Assembly (NCBI RefSeq): GCF_042788235.1
Contig: NZ_JBHZOL010000021.1
Span: forward strand, 186,001-250,000
Source: Sphaerothrix epifaneia
Lineage (GTDB): Bacteria > Cyanobacteriota > Cyanobacteriia > Phormidesmidales > Phormidesmidaceae
Direction of reading: 5' to 3'
DNA: 64,000 nucleotides
Shown here: positions 31,301-38,767 of the stretch, piece by piece
Layout of the letters: each line of letters begins with the position of its first letter
Numbering within the stretch: position 1 is the first letter of the stretch
Notes under the pieces: model-generated
What the model was told of the DNA's origin: nothing
Seen by the model: only the letters and a program-made list of their open reading frames with translations
Databases searched by the model: none
Made by a program: the position numbers and the translations under genes

Positions 31301-33109
31301 AGCCGCAATTTCTGGATGCGGATGCAAGTCAGCATCTCGCTGACCAATTATTTGTTCAACGGGCACACCGTAGAAGGCAGCGGCTGCCTGGTTAGCAATT
31401 AGATAGCAGCCTTCCCAATCTTTCACGAAAATTCGATTGGGTACGGCATCCATCACCAACCGCAAAATGTCTTGCTGCTGGCGCAGATGTTCTTCGGTGC
31501 GCTGACGTTCTAACTCCGCCCCGGCTCGGGCGGCAAAAATTCGCAAAATCAGTTCCCGCTGAGGGTTGGGCTGCATCGGCTGGTCATCCATCACCGCAAT
31601 ATGCCCTAAAACCTGACCCGCTGCCCCCCGCATGGGAATGCCCAAATAACTCTCAATCGCAGAGGCTTGTAGGGGGCCATCTGCCGGGAAAGCGCCTTTG
31701 GTATCTTCGGCAAAGTAGCACAGGTCACCCTGCAGCACTTGTTCGCAAGGGGTGCCTCGCAGGTCGTAAACCTCACCTGCATGAAAGCCAAAATCATTCC
31801 ACACCGATAAGATATAGCACTGCTCCATCGCAGACGTTAGCTTTTCGGCAATGAGGGTGTGTTTCACCTGTAGCACCTCTGCTAGGTAGCGGGCACAGGC
31901 TTGGAAAAAATCATCACCCGTTTTAGCCGCGGTTCCTTCAACGATGAGCTGCAAGGCTTTTTCTTGCCGCTTGCGATCGCTAATATCGCGAACTACACAA
32001 ATGAGTCCGCCGTTTTCTAGCCGCGTTAAAGAGACTTCTTGATCAAAACGACTGCCATTTTTTTTGAGCCCTACCGCTTCACCACGCCAGTAGCCATTGT
32101 GAGCAAACGCTGGCAAAATTTCCTGCTCAAATCGCCGCAAAGACTCAGCATCGTAAAGCATTTGCCAGTGATGGCCAATCAGCTCTAAAGCACTGTCATA
32201 GCCATAAATTTGCACATGGGCATTGTTGAGATAAGCATAGTTTTGCTGGGCATCTAAAATGGCGATGCCGTCTACTGAAGCTTGAATAGCCGCTGCCTGC
32301 TGTTCAAGAAAGTAAGCCTGCTGGCGGCGGGTGGTGACATCTCGGTAGCTCCAGACTCGCACCACCGTCTGGGCGTCAATTTGCTGAGGATGCGAGTAGC
32401 GCTCAAATACCCGACCGTCTTGCAACTCTACAAGATCAAAAACCTCTGCTGTAGAGGACTGGTTGTAGAGATCTCTAACGCGAGCCTTAAACCCTTCTGG
32501 ATCAACGGTCTGCTCAGCCATAAAGTCGAAGCGAGCCGTGCAGTCAGCTTCAACCGCCATTAAGTCGGCAGGCAACCCCCACATGTGGACAAATTTTTGG
32601 TTGTAGGTCAGTAAGCCCGTTTGGGGAGAGGCCACAAAAATACCATCGGCAGTGGCTTCTAAGGTGGCTTGAAGCAGCGAGGCGGTATCAGGGACTGTCG
32701 GATCGGGAGCCGTCGCGGTTGGGCAAATTTCATGAATTGTTAGCACGACCGTCGCCCCCTCACCAACGGCGATCGCCGTTCCAGCAATCCGCACAGCCCG
32801 GTGTAGCGTATCGCAATCTAGCCGATATTCGGTGGTTTCATAGTCGCCTTGCAAAACGCGGCGGGGAGGAGACGCCGCTGCGACTACAGGCTGTCCCGCC
32901 TGCACTAAGGTCAACAGCCGATCAAAATCTGCTGCTTCAATGTCTGCGGGCGATCGCCGGACTAAACGGGCAAAGGCCGGATTACACCACTCTATTTGAT
33001 TGTTTTGATCGACCCAAACGACTGCATCACTGACTGCGGCTAAAGCGATCGCCATTTTGGCCAAAGTTGCCTGTAAACGATCGCACTTACCTGTTTGCTC
33101 AACCGTCAT
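28349..33109 (-). CDS. Seven-PAS, GAF hybrid histidine kinase
   Basis: A 1586-residue cytoplasmic kinase with no membrane helix. In order: PAS1 (SDAVVWVDQNNQIEWCN), PAS2 (ATADGIFVASPQTGLLTYN), PAS3 (ASVDGIAILDAQQNYAYLN), GAF (AAKTGDDFFQACARYLAEVL), PAS4 (AVPNRIFVKDWEGCYLIAN), PAS5 (NIREVFFLLTPDGSEILYIS), and near-duplicates PAS6 and PAS7 (both starting SELK-RNIFENS). Then HisKA (FLANMSHELRTPMNAILGFA), ATPase (DTGPGIA, GGTGLGLAISRQ), receiver (ILVVDDQPENRAPL, IWMDMRMPVVDG, FVRKPFRE) and a C-terminal helical module like that of the 926-residue kinase. The receiver has a Gly/Glu/Arg insert. Start 33109 was chosen over 33256 because the extension is not PAS-like. First gene of the signalling operon. 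Confidence 0.9.
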   Translation of the reverse strand: MTVEQTGKCDRLQATLAKMAIALAAVSDAVVWVDQNNQIEWCNPAFARLVRRSPADIEAADFDRLLTLVQAGQPVVAAASPPRRVLQGDYETTEYRLDCDTLHRAVRIAGTAIAVGEGATVVLTIHEICPTATAPDPTVPDTASLLQATLEATADGIFVASPQTGLLTYNQKFVHMWGLPADLMAVEADCTARFDFMAEQTVDPEGFKARVRDLYNQSSTAEVFDLVELQDGRVFERYSHPQQIDAQTVVRVWSYRDVTTRRQQAYFLEQQAAAIQASVDGIAILDAQQNYAYLNNAHVQIYGYDSALELIGHHWQMLYDAESLRRFEQEILPAFAHNGYWRGEAVGLKKNGSRFDQEVSLTRLENGGLICVVRDISDRKRQEKALQLIVEGTAAKTGDDFFQACARYLAEVLQVKHTLIAEKLTSAMEQCYILSVWNDFGFHAGEVYDLRGTPCEQVLQGDLCYFAEDTKGAFPADGPLQASAIESYLGIPMRGAAGQVLGHIAVMDDQPMQPNPQRELILRIFAARAGAELERQRTEEHLRQQQDILRLVMDAVPNRIFVKDWEGCYLIANQAAAAFYGVPVEQIIGQRDADLHPHPEIAARFVVENRQVIASGEDLFVPEEKIALGTGTGREEWLQWQKRRIQLPGREDYCVLGVGVSITERKRVEAALQESEAKFRQIADNIREVFFLLTPDGSEILYISPAFETIWGRSCEAARAQTAENDLWMSWIYAEDRDRVQAHIRDQLQLGQSYQVDYRIVRPDQSIRWVRESASPIRDRQGEIYRYAGLAEDITEQKQAEEALRRSELKFRNIFENSYVGIFRSRLTDGLILEANQRCAEIVGYQSPNDLVGKRFTRDFYVDAADREPLVEQLIKHGKISNYETRFRHSDGSIHWGLYSMRLNLEENCVEVVLADISDRKQTEEDLRLSELKYRNIFENSQVGICRTRPDDGLILAANQRFAEIMGYDSPTELIDRKRVREFYADPSERQQVVAELQQHGELRDREVKLRRRQGTCLWGLLSVRPNPEEDCLEGVITDISDRKRAEAELQQAKEAAEAANRAKSTFLANMSHELRTPMNAILGFAQLMERDDSLSGRQRESLAIINRSGEHLLDLINDVLEMSKIEAGRTTLNTDAFDLHQLLQTLQEMFQFRAEAKQLQLRVGLAADVPQYIKTDEGKLRQVLINLLGNAIKFTEQGRIEVSVSLEALKRSSEENVEKSREGDKESQISNLAAPTPPADATCQLGFAVMDTGPGIAPADLDKIFQPFVQTPRGVQAGGGTGLGLAISRQFVHLLGGDIKIETALGQGSTFRFSIQAAIAATDASASPFRRVLRLLPQQPAYRILVVDDQPENRAPLTQLLCAAGFEVREAIDGETAIAVWQSWQPHLIWMDMRMPVVDGYEATRRIREMEQAALEGDGERRGEGEGRGDGGDGGGFASSLSCDSATKIIAITASAFEEQQAQIFEAGCDDFVRKPFREALIFDKLAEYLGVQYLYAEASRRAVASPQAIAQRYALSQEQIQQQMPAAWIAALHQAAIEVDGDLIHQLIQQIPPEQLALITGLQALAQNYGFDEIAELTQAQSAP

Positions 33110-33273
33110 GCGGCACTCCCTCTGCCCCAGATGATTGGTGTGGCTCAATGAAGCTAGCTTAAAGGGCAAACGAGAAGATATCGAGAAGACAATGCCCCCA
33201 CACGACCTAGATTGGATAAAAATAATGCCTAAGGCAGAGTACGTAACAGAAAACAATCCGTTAAAACATAAAT

Positions 33274-33286
33274 TAACGAATCGTTA
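33274..33286. promoter_or_regulatory. Palindrome upstream of the seven-PAS kinase
   Basis: TAACGAATCGTTA is a perfect 6+1+6 palindrome in an AT-rich stretch, 165 bp upstream of the kinase start. It could be an operator for the signalling operon; no matching regulator is known to me. Confidence 0.3.
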
Positions 33287-33408
33287 TTATCGTCAAAGCG
33301 ATACGCTGATTGGCCTTACTCATCCGGTCAATTCAACTTTTAGCAGAAGCCATCGATAGCAGATGGTAGGTTTCTGTTTGCTTTTGGTCAAACCTCCTCT
33401 TATTCATC

Positions 33409-33645
33409 ATGATTCAACCCGTTAATCAGGCCGTCAGAACGGTAGAAATGCCAGATGATTTTGTCCATTACCTTAGAGTTGGGATCTGGTCTTTCGGTAA
33501 TGCTTCTTGGCTATTTGGTATCAGCGATCGCACACTAGCCGCTTTTGCCGATGGCTATCTTTCAGCCGTCGATATTGCTCAACTGTTCACGGCAGCTTTC
33601 TTCTTTGTTAGCTGGTTGTTTTTAATGCCTACGCTTAAACGTTAA
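33409..33645 (+). CDS. Hypothetical 78-residue protein
   Basis: A small protein with a mildly hydrophobic segment at about 57-72 (AQLFTAAFFFVSWLFLMP) and a polar N-terminal half. One membrane helix near the C-terminus is plausible. No family is recognised, and no clear ribosome-binding site precedes it. It is kept because the composition and hydrophobic pattern look protein-like and no competing gene exists on either strand. Confidence 0.45.
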   Translation: MIQPVNQAVRTVEMPDDFVHYLRVGIWSFGNASWLFGISDRTLAAFADGYLSAVDIAQLFTAAFFFVSWLFLMPTLKR

Positions 33646-33806
33646 GCCCCACCGAAAATGGTGGCGCGATCGCCTCAAAACTGCGAAGCATAAATCTTTT
33701 TTGCCAGCATAATTCCTAAGAGAGGATGATTTAGCGGTAGGGTGTTAGTTAGCCTGTAATCGGCCTATTGCAACCTATTTGCTCTGCAAAGTTCCACTCA
33801 ACTTTT

Positions 33807-34430
33807 ATGCTTGACTCCGATCGCTTTCGCGTTGCTATTTTCGGTTCCGCTCGTATTCATGCTGGCGATTCAATCTACGAACAGGTTCGCCGTCTGGCAC
33901 GCCTGCTCGGTCGTGAGGGGATAGATGTCGTTACCGGAGGTGGCCCCGGTTTAATGGAAGCCGCCAACAGAGGGCACAAAGAAGGTAGGGCTGATCCGGC
34001 CAGCAAATCCTATGGGTTAAGCATCAAGCTGCCTTTTGAAGAAGGCGTCAACGACCATGTCGATATCAAGCGAGAGTTTGATCGCTTTTCCGATCGCCTT
34101 GACCACTTTATGAGCCTATCTAACGCGGTGGTAGTCGCCCCCGGTGGAGTGGGGACGCTCTTAGAGATGGTATACACCTGGCAGCTCATGCAAGTAGAGC
34201 ATATTTGCAACATTCCTATCGTCTTAGTTGGCGAAATGTGGGCTGATTTGCTGGCTTGGGTGCGGCAGTGGCCTTTACAAAAGCAGCTAATTGACCCAGA
34301 AGATTATGAGTTGCTTTTTTTGGTGCGCAACTGCGACGAAGCCTTTGAAATTTTACGCGACACCTATCAGGAGTTTTCCAAAGGCAACAATGCTTTTTGC
34401 CTTAACTACCATCGGTACAAGTTAGATTAG
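33807..34430 (+). CDS. LOG-family protein (cytokinin riboside phosphoribohydrolase-like)
   Basis: A 207-residue Rossmann-like protein. The family signatures are present: VAIFGSARI at the N-terminus, VTGGGPGLMEAANRG, and VVAPGGVGTLLEMVYTWQL (PGGxGTxxE). LOG enzymes hydrolyse nucleoside 5'-monophosphates to base plus ribose phosphate; many bacterial members are annotated as lysine decarboxylases in error. Start 33807 was taken because MLDSDRFRVAIFG matches the usual distance to the first strand; an upstream ATG at 33768 adds 13 residues. The stop overlaps by 4 bp that of the convergent AtzH-like gene. Confidence 0.85.
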   Translation: MLDSDRFRVAIFGSARIHAGDSIYEQVRRLARLLGREGIDVVTGGGPGLMEAANRGHKEGRADPASKSYGLSIKLPFEEGVNDHVDIKREFDRFSDRLDHFMSLSNAVVVAPGGVGTLLEMVYTWQLMQVEHICNIPIVLVGEMWADLLAWVRQWPLQKQLIDPEDYELLFLVRNCDEAFEILRDTYQEFSKGNNAFCLNYHRYKLD

Positions 34431-34804
34431 TCAGGGAGAAAGGACACATGGGCACTAACGACGTGCCAGCCATCCTCGGTTCGCATCCAGGTTTGGCTTT
34501 GGCGACCTAGCTGACCCGAAACTTTCGCAAACTCGGTATTTGCCGTGGCAAAGTCTCGACCATAGGTGGTAATCACTGTGCGAGTGAGCTGGCGGGCTAA
34601 CCCCTGCGGTGAGCGCTGGGCGCGAAATTGAGCGATCGCGGCGTGACCGTACAGGTTTTCAGTCGCCCCATACCGGATAGTGGCTGGATGTTGCCAAAAT
34701 AGCTGATCAAGAACAGCAACATCGTTGTTGACCAAGGCTTGCTCATAGCGGTTAAAGGCTAACCTGACTTCTTCAACGACTTCGGGCAAATTAATTTCCA
34801 TCAA
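34427..34804 (-). CDS. AtzH/HpxZ-like protein (DUF3225)
   Basis: A 125-residue SnoaL/NTF2-fold protein. The family block is clear: QHPATIRYGATENLYGHAAI, FRAQRSPQGLARQLTRTV, then GRDFATANTEF and GRQSQTWMRTEDGWHVVSAH. Known members (HpxZ in oxalurate catabolism, AtzH in s-triazine degradation) are encoded with amidases of ureide breakdown. In this window the related amidohydrolase (8662) and oxoprolinase (12326) are far away, so no operon link exists. Its biochemical role in cyanobacteria is unknown. Confidence 0.8.
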   Translation of the reverse strand: MMEINLPEVVEEVRLAFNRYEQALVNNDVAVLDQLFWQHPATIRYGATENLYGHAAIAQFRAQRSPQGLARQLTRTVITTYGRDFATANTEFAKVSGQLGRQSQTWMRTEDGWHVVSAHVSFLPD

Positions 34805-35152
34805 ACCCCAGTAGATTACGCCTAAAAATTCTGCGTGCGCTTCAGTCTATCAGGTCGGCCACGGGTAGATCCTGCTTCGCAACAGCAGGTCAAGCGGTAC
34901 AATGAGGCCAGCATTGCAGAGGGTACGGCACGTTTACGCAGGTTGGGTTGCTTTCGACATCCAAAGCTTTTTAGCCGTGTTTTGCCTTTTTATTTTGTTG
35001 GATTGAGCAAAGCCGTGTAACACAACCTTGAATCAACCCATATCTCAACGGCTGAACCGCTGAAGGCAAACCTCAAAAAGCGCAAGCTGATACCCTATAC
35101 TGACTAACTTCGAGAGCACCTGGGTGCCCTATTCTGAACGATTTGACTGCGC
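34805..35152. other. Divergent intergenic region
   Basis: About 348 bases between the AtzH-like gene and the helicase gene. I see no convincing ORF, hairpin or repeat; it must hold the two promoters. Confidence 0.45.
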
Positions 35153-38100
35153 ATGGCGATTTTACACGGCAACTGGATAGCACAAGACCACTGCTTTTTT
35201 ATTTGGGGGGAAACTTGGCGGCACCTCGAAACGGTACCTGTTCCAGCCGATAACCTCCTCCCCCATCCCTACAGCATGACGGCAGAGGAGCTGGTCGCCT
35301 TTTTAGAGTCGTCTACCCGCCGCTCTGAGCAAACTGGCAAGCTAGAGCCTTTCTTTCAGGTGCCTGCTGCGATGCTTCAGGCTGTTGTCGCCTCAGGTGG
35401 TAAAGCTGCCAGTCGCCGTCGTGCGGGTAAGACAGCCGTGGCGCAGCCAGCCACCCCCTCCCGCGTAGGCAATGGCTGGCGATCGCAGGTTATTGCTTTA
35501 CCCACTCAAAATCAGCCCGATGGCTTTGTGCCTCAGCTTTCGAATGCGTCGCCCGAAATGCTGGAGTCTGAGCAGACAGATAGGGCGCTTTTTCCCTGGC
35601 AGGTAGAGGGGTTTCAACTGACTGCGGCTGAGGCACTTACTTTTTTTGAAGGGCTACCGCTCGGACAGGCCGTCTCAGACGCTACCCTCATCGGCTCTGA
35701 CCTTTGTTACTGGTCGCATATAGCCCGTTGGGTGCTTGATTTGCTCGCCAGAGCCAAGTTTTTGCCCGAAGTGCATCCTGCTGCCGATGGCGCGATCGCC
35801 ACCTGGCAATTACTCCTCGATAGTGCCATTGATCAGAGCAGACTGCGCACCTACATCCAGCAGATGCCTGCGGTTTGCCGAGCTTATCAAACATCGGCTA
35901 CCGACACGGCTGTTGCTGCTGTCGATCTGCTCGCAGCTCCCCAAGAGGTGCTGCTGAGTTTTCTCAGCACCTTAGTTAACACTCAGGTCAAAGCGGTTGC
36001 CCAAAGTCAGCCCTTACCCACCAACATCCCCGTTGACAGCGACATCCCCATCCGCGACTGGCTAGTCGCCCTTGGCAGCACCACCCACCAGTTTGAAACC
36101 CATCTGCTAGCAGCTTTAAGACTGCAAGAAGCGATCGCTACCTGGACGGCTCCCCTGCAAAACCTGCAAGCTGGACAGACGGCAGCTTTTCGTACCTGCT
36201 TTGTGCTAGAGCCACCCAGCTCAACCACCCCAGACTGGCAGCTACGCTACTGTATGCAGGCTACTGACAATGACGATGTCCTATTGGCAGCTACCACCAT
36301 CTGGGAAAACCCAGTTGATGAGTTGTTGTATCAAAATCGCACCCTCGAAAACCCCCAGGAAAACTTTTTAGCCGGGTTGGGTCGGGCTGCCCGCCTTTAT
36401 CAGCCGATCCACGATAGTTTGCAAACCCAGCGACCTCAAGCCTGTGTGCTAGATCCGATTCAAGCCTTTGAATTTATTAAAGCGGCTGCTTGGCGGTTGC
36501 AAGACAGTGGATTTGGCGTTATCTTGCCGCCTAGCCTCGTTAGCCAGCAGGCTGAACTAGACAATCGCCTAGGGCTGAGCATTCGAGCTGAAGCACCCCA
36601 GCGACAGCAGCGACAGCGATTGGGGCTACAAAGCTTGCTCAATTTTCAGTGGGAACTAACGCTAGCTGGCGAAAAACTGTCTCAGCGAGAATTTCAGCAG
36701 CTACTTTCAAAACAATCGCCCTTGGTAGAGATCAACGGCAAATGGGTTGAGTTGCGGCCCCAAGACGTCAAAGCGGCTCAAACCTTTTTTAAGCAGCGAC
36801 CTGAGCAGATGAGCTTTTCGGTTGAAGATGCGCTGCGCATTAGCACGGGCGATACCCAAGTGATTGAAAAGCTGCCCGTCGTCAGCTTTGAAGCTTCAGG
36901 CGCTTTAAAGGAACTGATTAATACGCTAACAACTGGCAATCAAACCCTCGAACCCATCCCTGAACCAGAGGGCTTTGCCGGACAGCTTCGGCCTTATCAG
37001 GCCAGGGGCGTCTCTTGGCTGGCTTTTCTAGAACAGTGGGGATTGGGCGCTTGTTTAGCTGACGATATGGGTCTGGGCAAGACTATTCAGCTAATTGCTT
37101 TTTTGCTGTATCTGCGAGAAAACAACCTCTTAGAGCGCCCCACCTTACTAGTCTGTCCTACGTCTGTGATTGGCAATTGGGAACGTGAGGTGCGGCGTTT
37201 TGGGCCTAAGCTCAAAACGCTGGTTTACCACGGTGATAAACGGCCTCAGGGGAAAAGTTTTGCCAAAGCGGCGGCTGCAACCGACTTGGTGATCACTAGC
37301 TACGCGCTGGTTCACCGCGATCTCAAAAACCTTAAAGCCGTTACCTGGCAGGGCATTGTGCTAGATGAAGCCCAAAATATCAAAAACCCTGAAGCCAAAC
37401 AATCGCAAGCCGTGCGAGAGATTGCCGCCGACTTTCGCATTACCCTGACAGGAACGCCCATCGAAAACCGTCTGGCGGAGTTGTGGTCTATTTTAGATTT
37501 TTTGAATCCGGGCTATTTGGGGCCGCGCAACTTTTTCCAGCGACGCTTTGCTACCCCCATCGAACGCTATGGCGATACGGCTTCGCTAAAAACGTTGCGA
37601 TCGCTGGTGCAACCCTTTATCTTGCGGCGACTCAAAACCGATCGCAGCATTATTCAAGAACTGCCTGAAAAGCAAGAAATGACGGTGTTTTGCGGTCTGA
37701 CAGCAGAGCAAGCTAGCCTCTATCAGCAAACAGTTGAAGCTTCTCTAGCCGCGATTGAAGAATCAGAAGGCATTCAGCGGCATGGATTAATTTTGTCATT
37801 GCTCGTAAAACTCAAGCAGATTTGTAATCATCCTGCTCAGTTTTTGAAGCAAAAAAGTTTAGGCAAGGTTAATCGCTCAGCCAAACTAATGCGCCTAGAC
37901 GAAATGTTAGAAGAACTGATCGCTGAAGGCGATCGCGCTTTGATTTTTACCCAATTTTCTGAGTGGGGGAAACTGCTCAAAGCCCACCTAGAGCGCTACT
38001 TAGGCCAAGAAACTTTATTTCTTTATGGCAGCACCTCTCAAAAACAGCGAGAGGCTATGGTCGATCGCTTTCAGCATGATCCCAATGCCCCCAAGCTGTT

Positions 38101-38425
38101 TATCTTATCGCTCAAGGCTGGCGGGGTTGGCCTCAACCTTACCCGTGCTAACCACGTTTTCCACTTCGATCGCTGGTGGAACCCAGCCGTTGAAAATCAG
38201 GCCACGGATCGGGCGTTTCGGATTGGGCAAACGCGTAACGTGCAGGTACATAAATTTGTCTGCACGGGCACGTTGGAAGAACGCATTCACGAACTTATTG
38301 AAAATAAAAAAGCCCTTTCCGAGCAAGTGGTCAGTTCAGGAGAACAGTGGCTAACTGATTTTGACTCCGACCAATTGCGCAACCTGCTCTTACTCGATCG
38401 CAGCGCCATTATTGACGAGTCTTAA
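35153..38425 (+). CDS. SNF2-family DEAD/DEAH-type helicase
   Basis: A 1090-residue Swi2/Snf2 ATPase. The first 580 residues include the SNF2-helicase-associated domain seen in bacterial members (LLNFQWELTLAGEKLSQREF near 500). The motor follows from about 605: LRPYQARGVSWL, Walker A in ADDMGLGKTIQ, motif II DEAQNIKN, TLTGTPIENRLAELWSILDF, then the second lobe with IFTQFSEWGKLL, LKAGGVGLNLTRA and motif VI DRAFRIGQTRNVQVHKF. All motor motifs are intact. These enzymes translocate on double-stranded DNA and remodel protein-DNA complexes; bacterial RapA and HepA are relatives. A specific role is not established. The gene appears monocistronic. Confidence 0.9.
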   Translation: MAILHGNWIAQDHCFFIWGETWRHLETVPVPADNLLPHPYSMTAEELVAFLESSTRRSEQTGKLEPFFQVPAAMLQAVVASGGKAASRRRAGKTAVAQPATPSRVGNGWRSQVIALPTQNQPDGFVPQLSNASPEMLESEQTDRALFPWQVEGFQLTAAEALTFFEGLPLGQAVSDATLIGSDLCYWSHIARWVLDLLARAKFLPEVHPAADGAIATWQLLLDSAIDQSRLRTYIQQMPAVCRAYQTSATDTAVAAVDLLAAPQEVLLSFLSTLVNTQVKAVAQSQPLPTNIPVDSDIPIRDWLVALGSTTHQFETHLLAALRLQEAIATWTAPLQNLQAGQTAAFRTCFVLEPPSSTTPDWQLRYCMQATDNDDVLLAATTIWENPVDELLYQNRTLENPQENFLAGLGRAARLYQPIHDSLQTQRPQACVLDPIQAFEFIKAAAWRLQDSGFGVILPPSLVSQQAELDNRLGLSIRAEAPQRQQRQRLGLQSLLNFQWELTLAGEKLSQREFQQLLSKQSPLVEINGKWVELRPQDVKAAQTFFKQRPEQMSFSVEDALRISTGDTQVIEKLPVVSFEASGALKELINTLTTGNQTLEPIPEPEGFAGQLRPYQARGVSWLAFLEQWGLGACLADDMGLGKTIQLIAFLLYLRENNLLERPTLLVCPTSVIGNWEREVRRFGPKLKTLVYHGDKRPQGKSFAKAAAATDLVITSYALVHRDLKNLKAVTWQGIVLDEAQNIKNPEAKQSQAVREIAADFRITLTGTPIENRLAELWSILDFLNPGYLGPRNFFQRRFATPIERYGDTASLKTLRSLVQPFILRRLKTDRSIIQELPEKQEMTVFCGLTAEQASLYQQTVEASLAAIEESEGIQRHGLILSLLVKLKQICNHPAQFLKQKSLGKVNRSAKLMRLDEMLEELIAEGDRALIFTQFSEWGKLLKAHLERYLGQETLFLYGSTSQKQREAMVDRFQHDPNAPKLFILSLKAGGVGLNLTRANHVFHFDRWWNPAVENQATDRAFRIGQTRNVQVHKFVCTGTLEERIHELIENKKALSEQVVSSGEQWLTDFDSDQLRNLLLLDRSAIIDES

Positions 38426-38767
38426 ATAAAAGCAGTTTCTCCGGAATTTCTCAGAGGTTAGCTGTAGCTCTTGATTAGGTCTACGGCTCGTAGCAGCTTT
38501 GCTCAGTTTTTGTGAGCGAAGTCGCTTACGGGGCTGATGTCGGTCACCTAGGGGACGGACGTTCGTTATTAGACTGGGAGCAGTTTAGGGATAGGGCTTT
38601 ATTGAGTCTTTACTTATTCCCCACTTCTTCCCTGTTAATTGTTTAGGCTGCAGCTATCAACGGAACTTTAGCTGTTTGATCGCTAGTCTAAATACGTGGG
38701 CACCCTAACTTGAGGCTGGCCCCGCTAGACCTTGTTAGCCAAACTGGAGCAACTGAAAGCAGTCGCT
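38426..38767. other. Intergenic region upstream of the SigC-like gene
   Basis: About 342 bases. A small hairpin, GTGAGCGA-AG-TCGCTTAC (38511-38528, one mismatch), is the only structure. No ORF was seen. A promoter for the sigma gene is expected in the AT-rich part. Confidence 0.4.

Noticed and set aside
33135..33359. 74-codon plus-strand frame antisense to the kinase leader
   Set aside because: No protein-like features; it overlaps the kinase's upstream region and the TAACGAATCGTTA palindrome.
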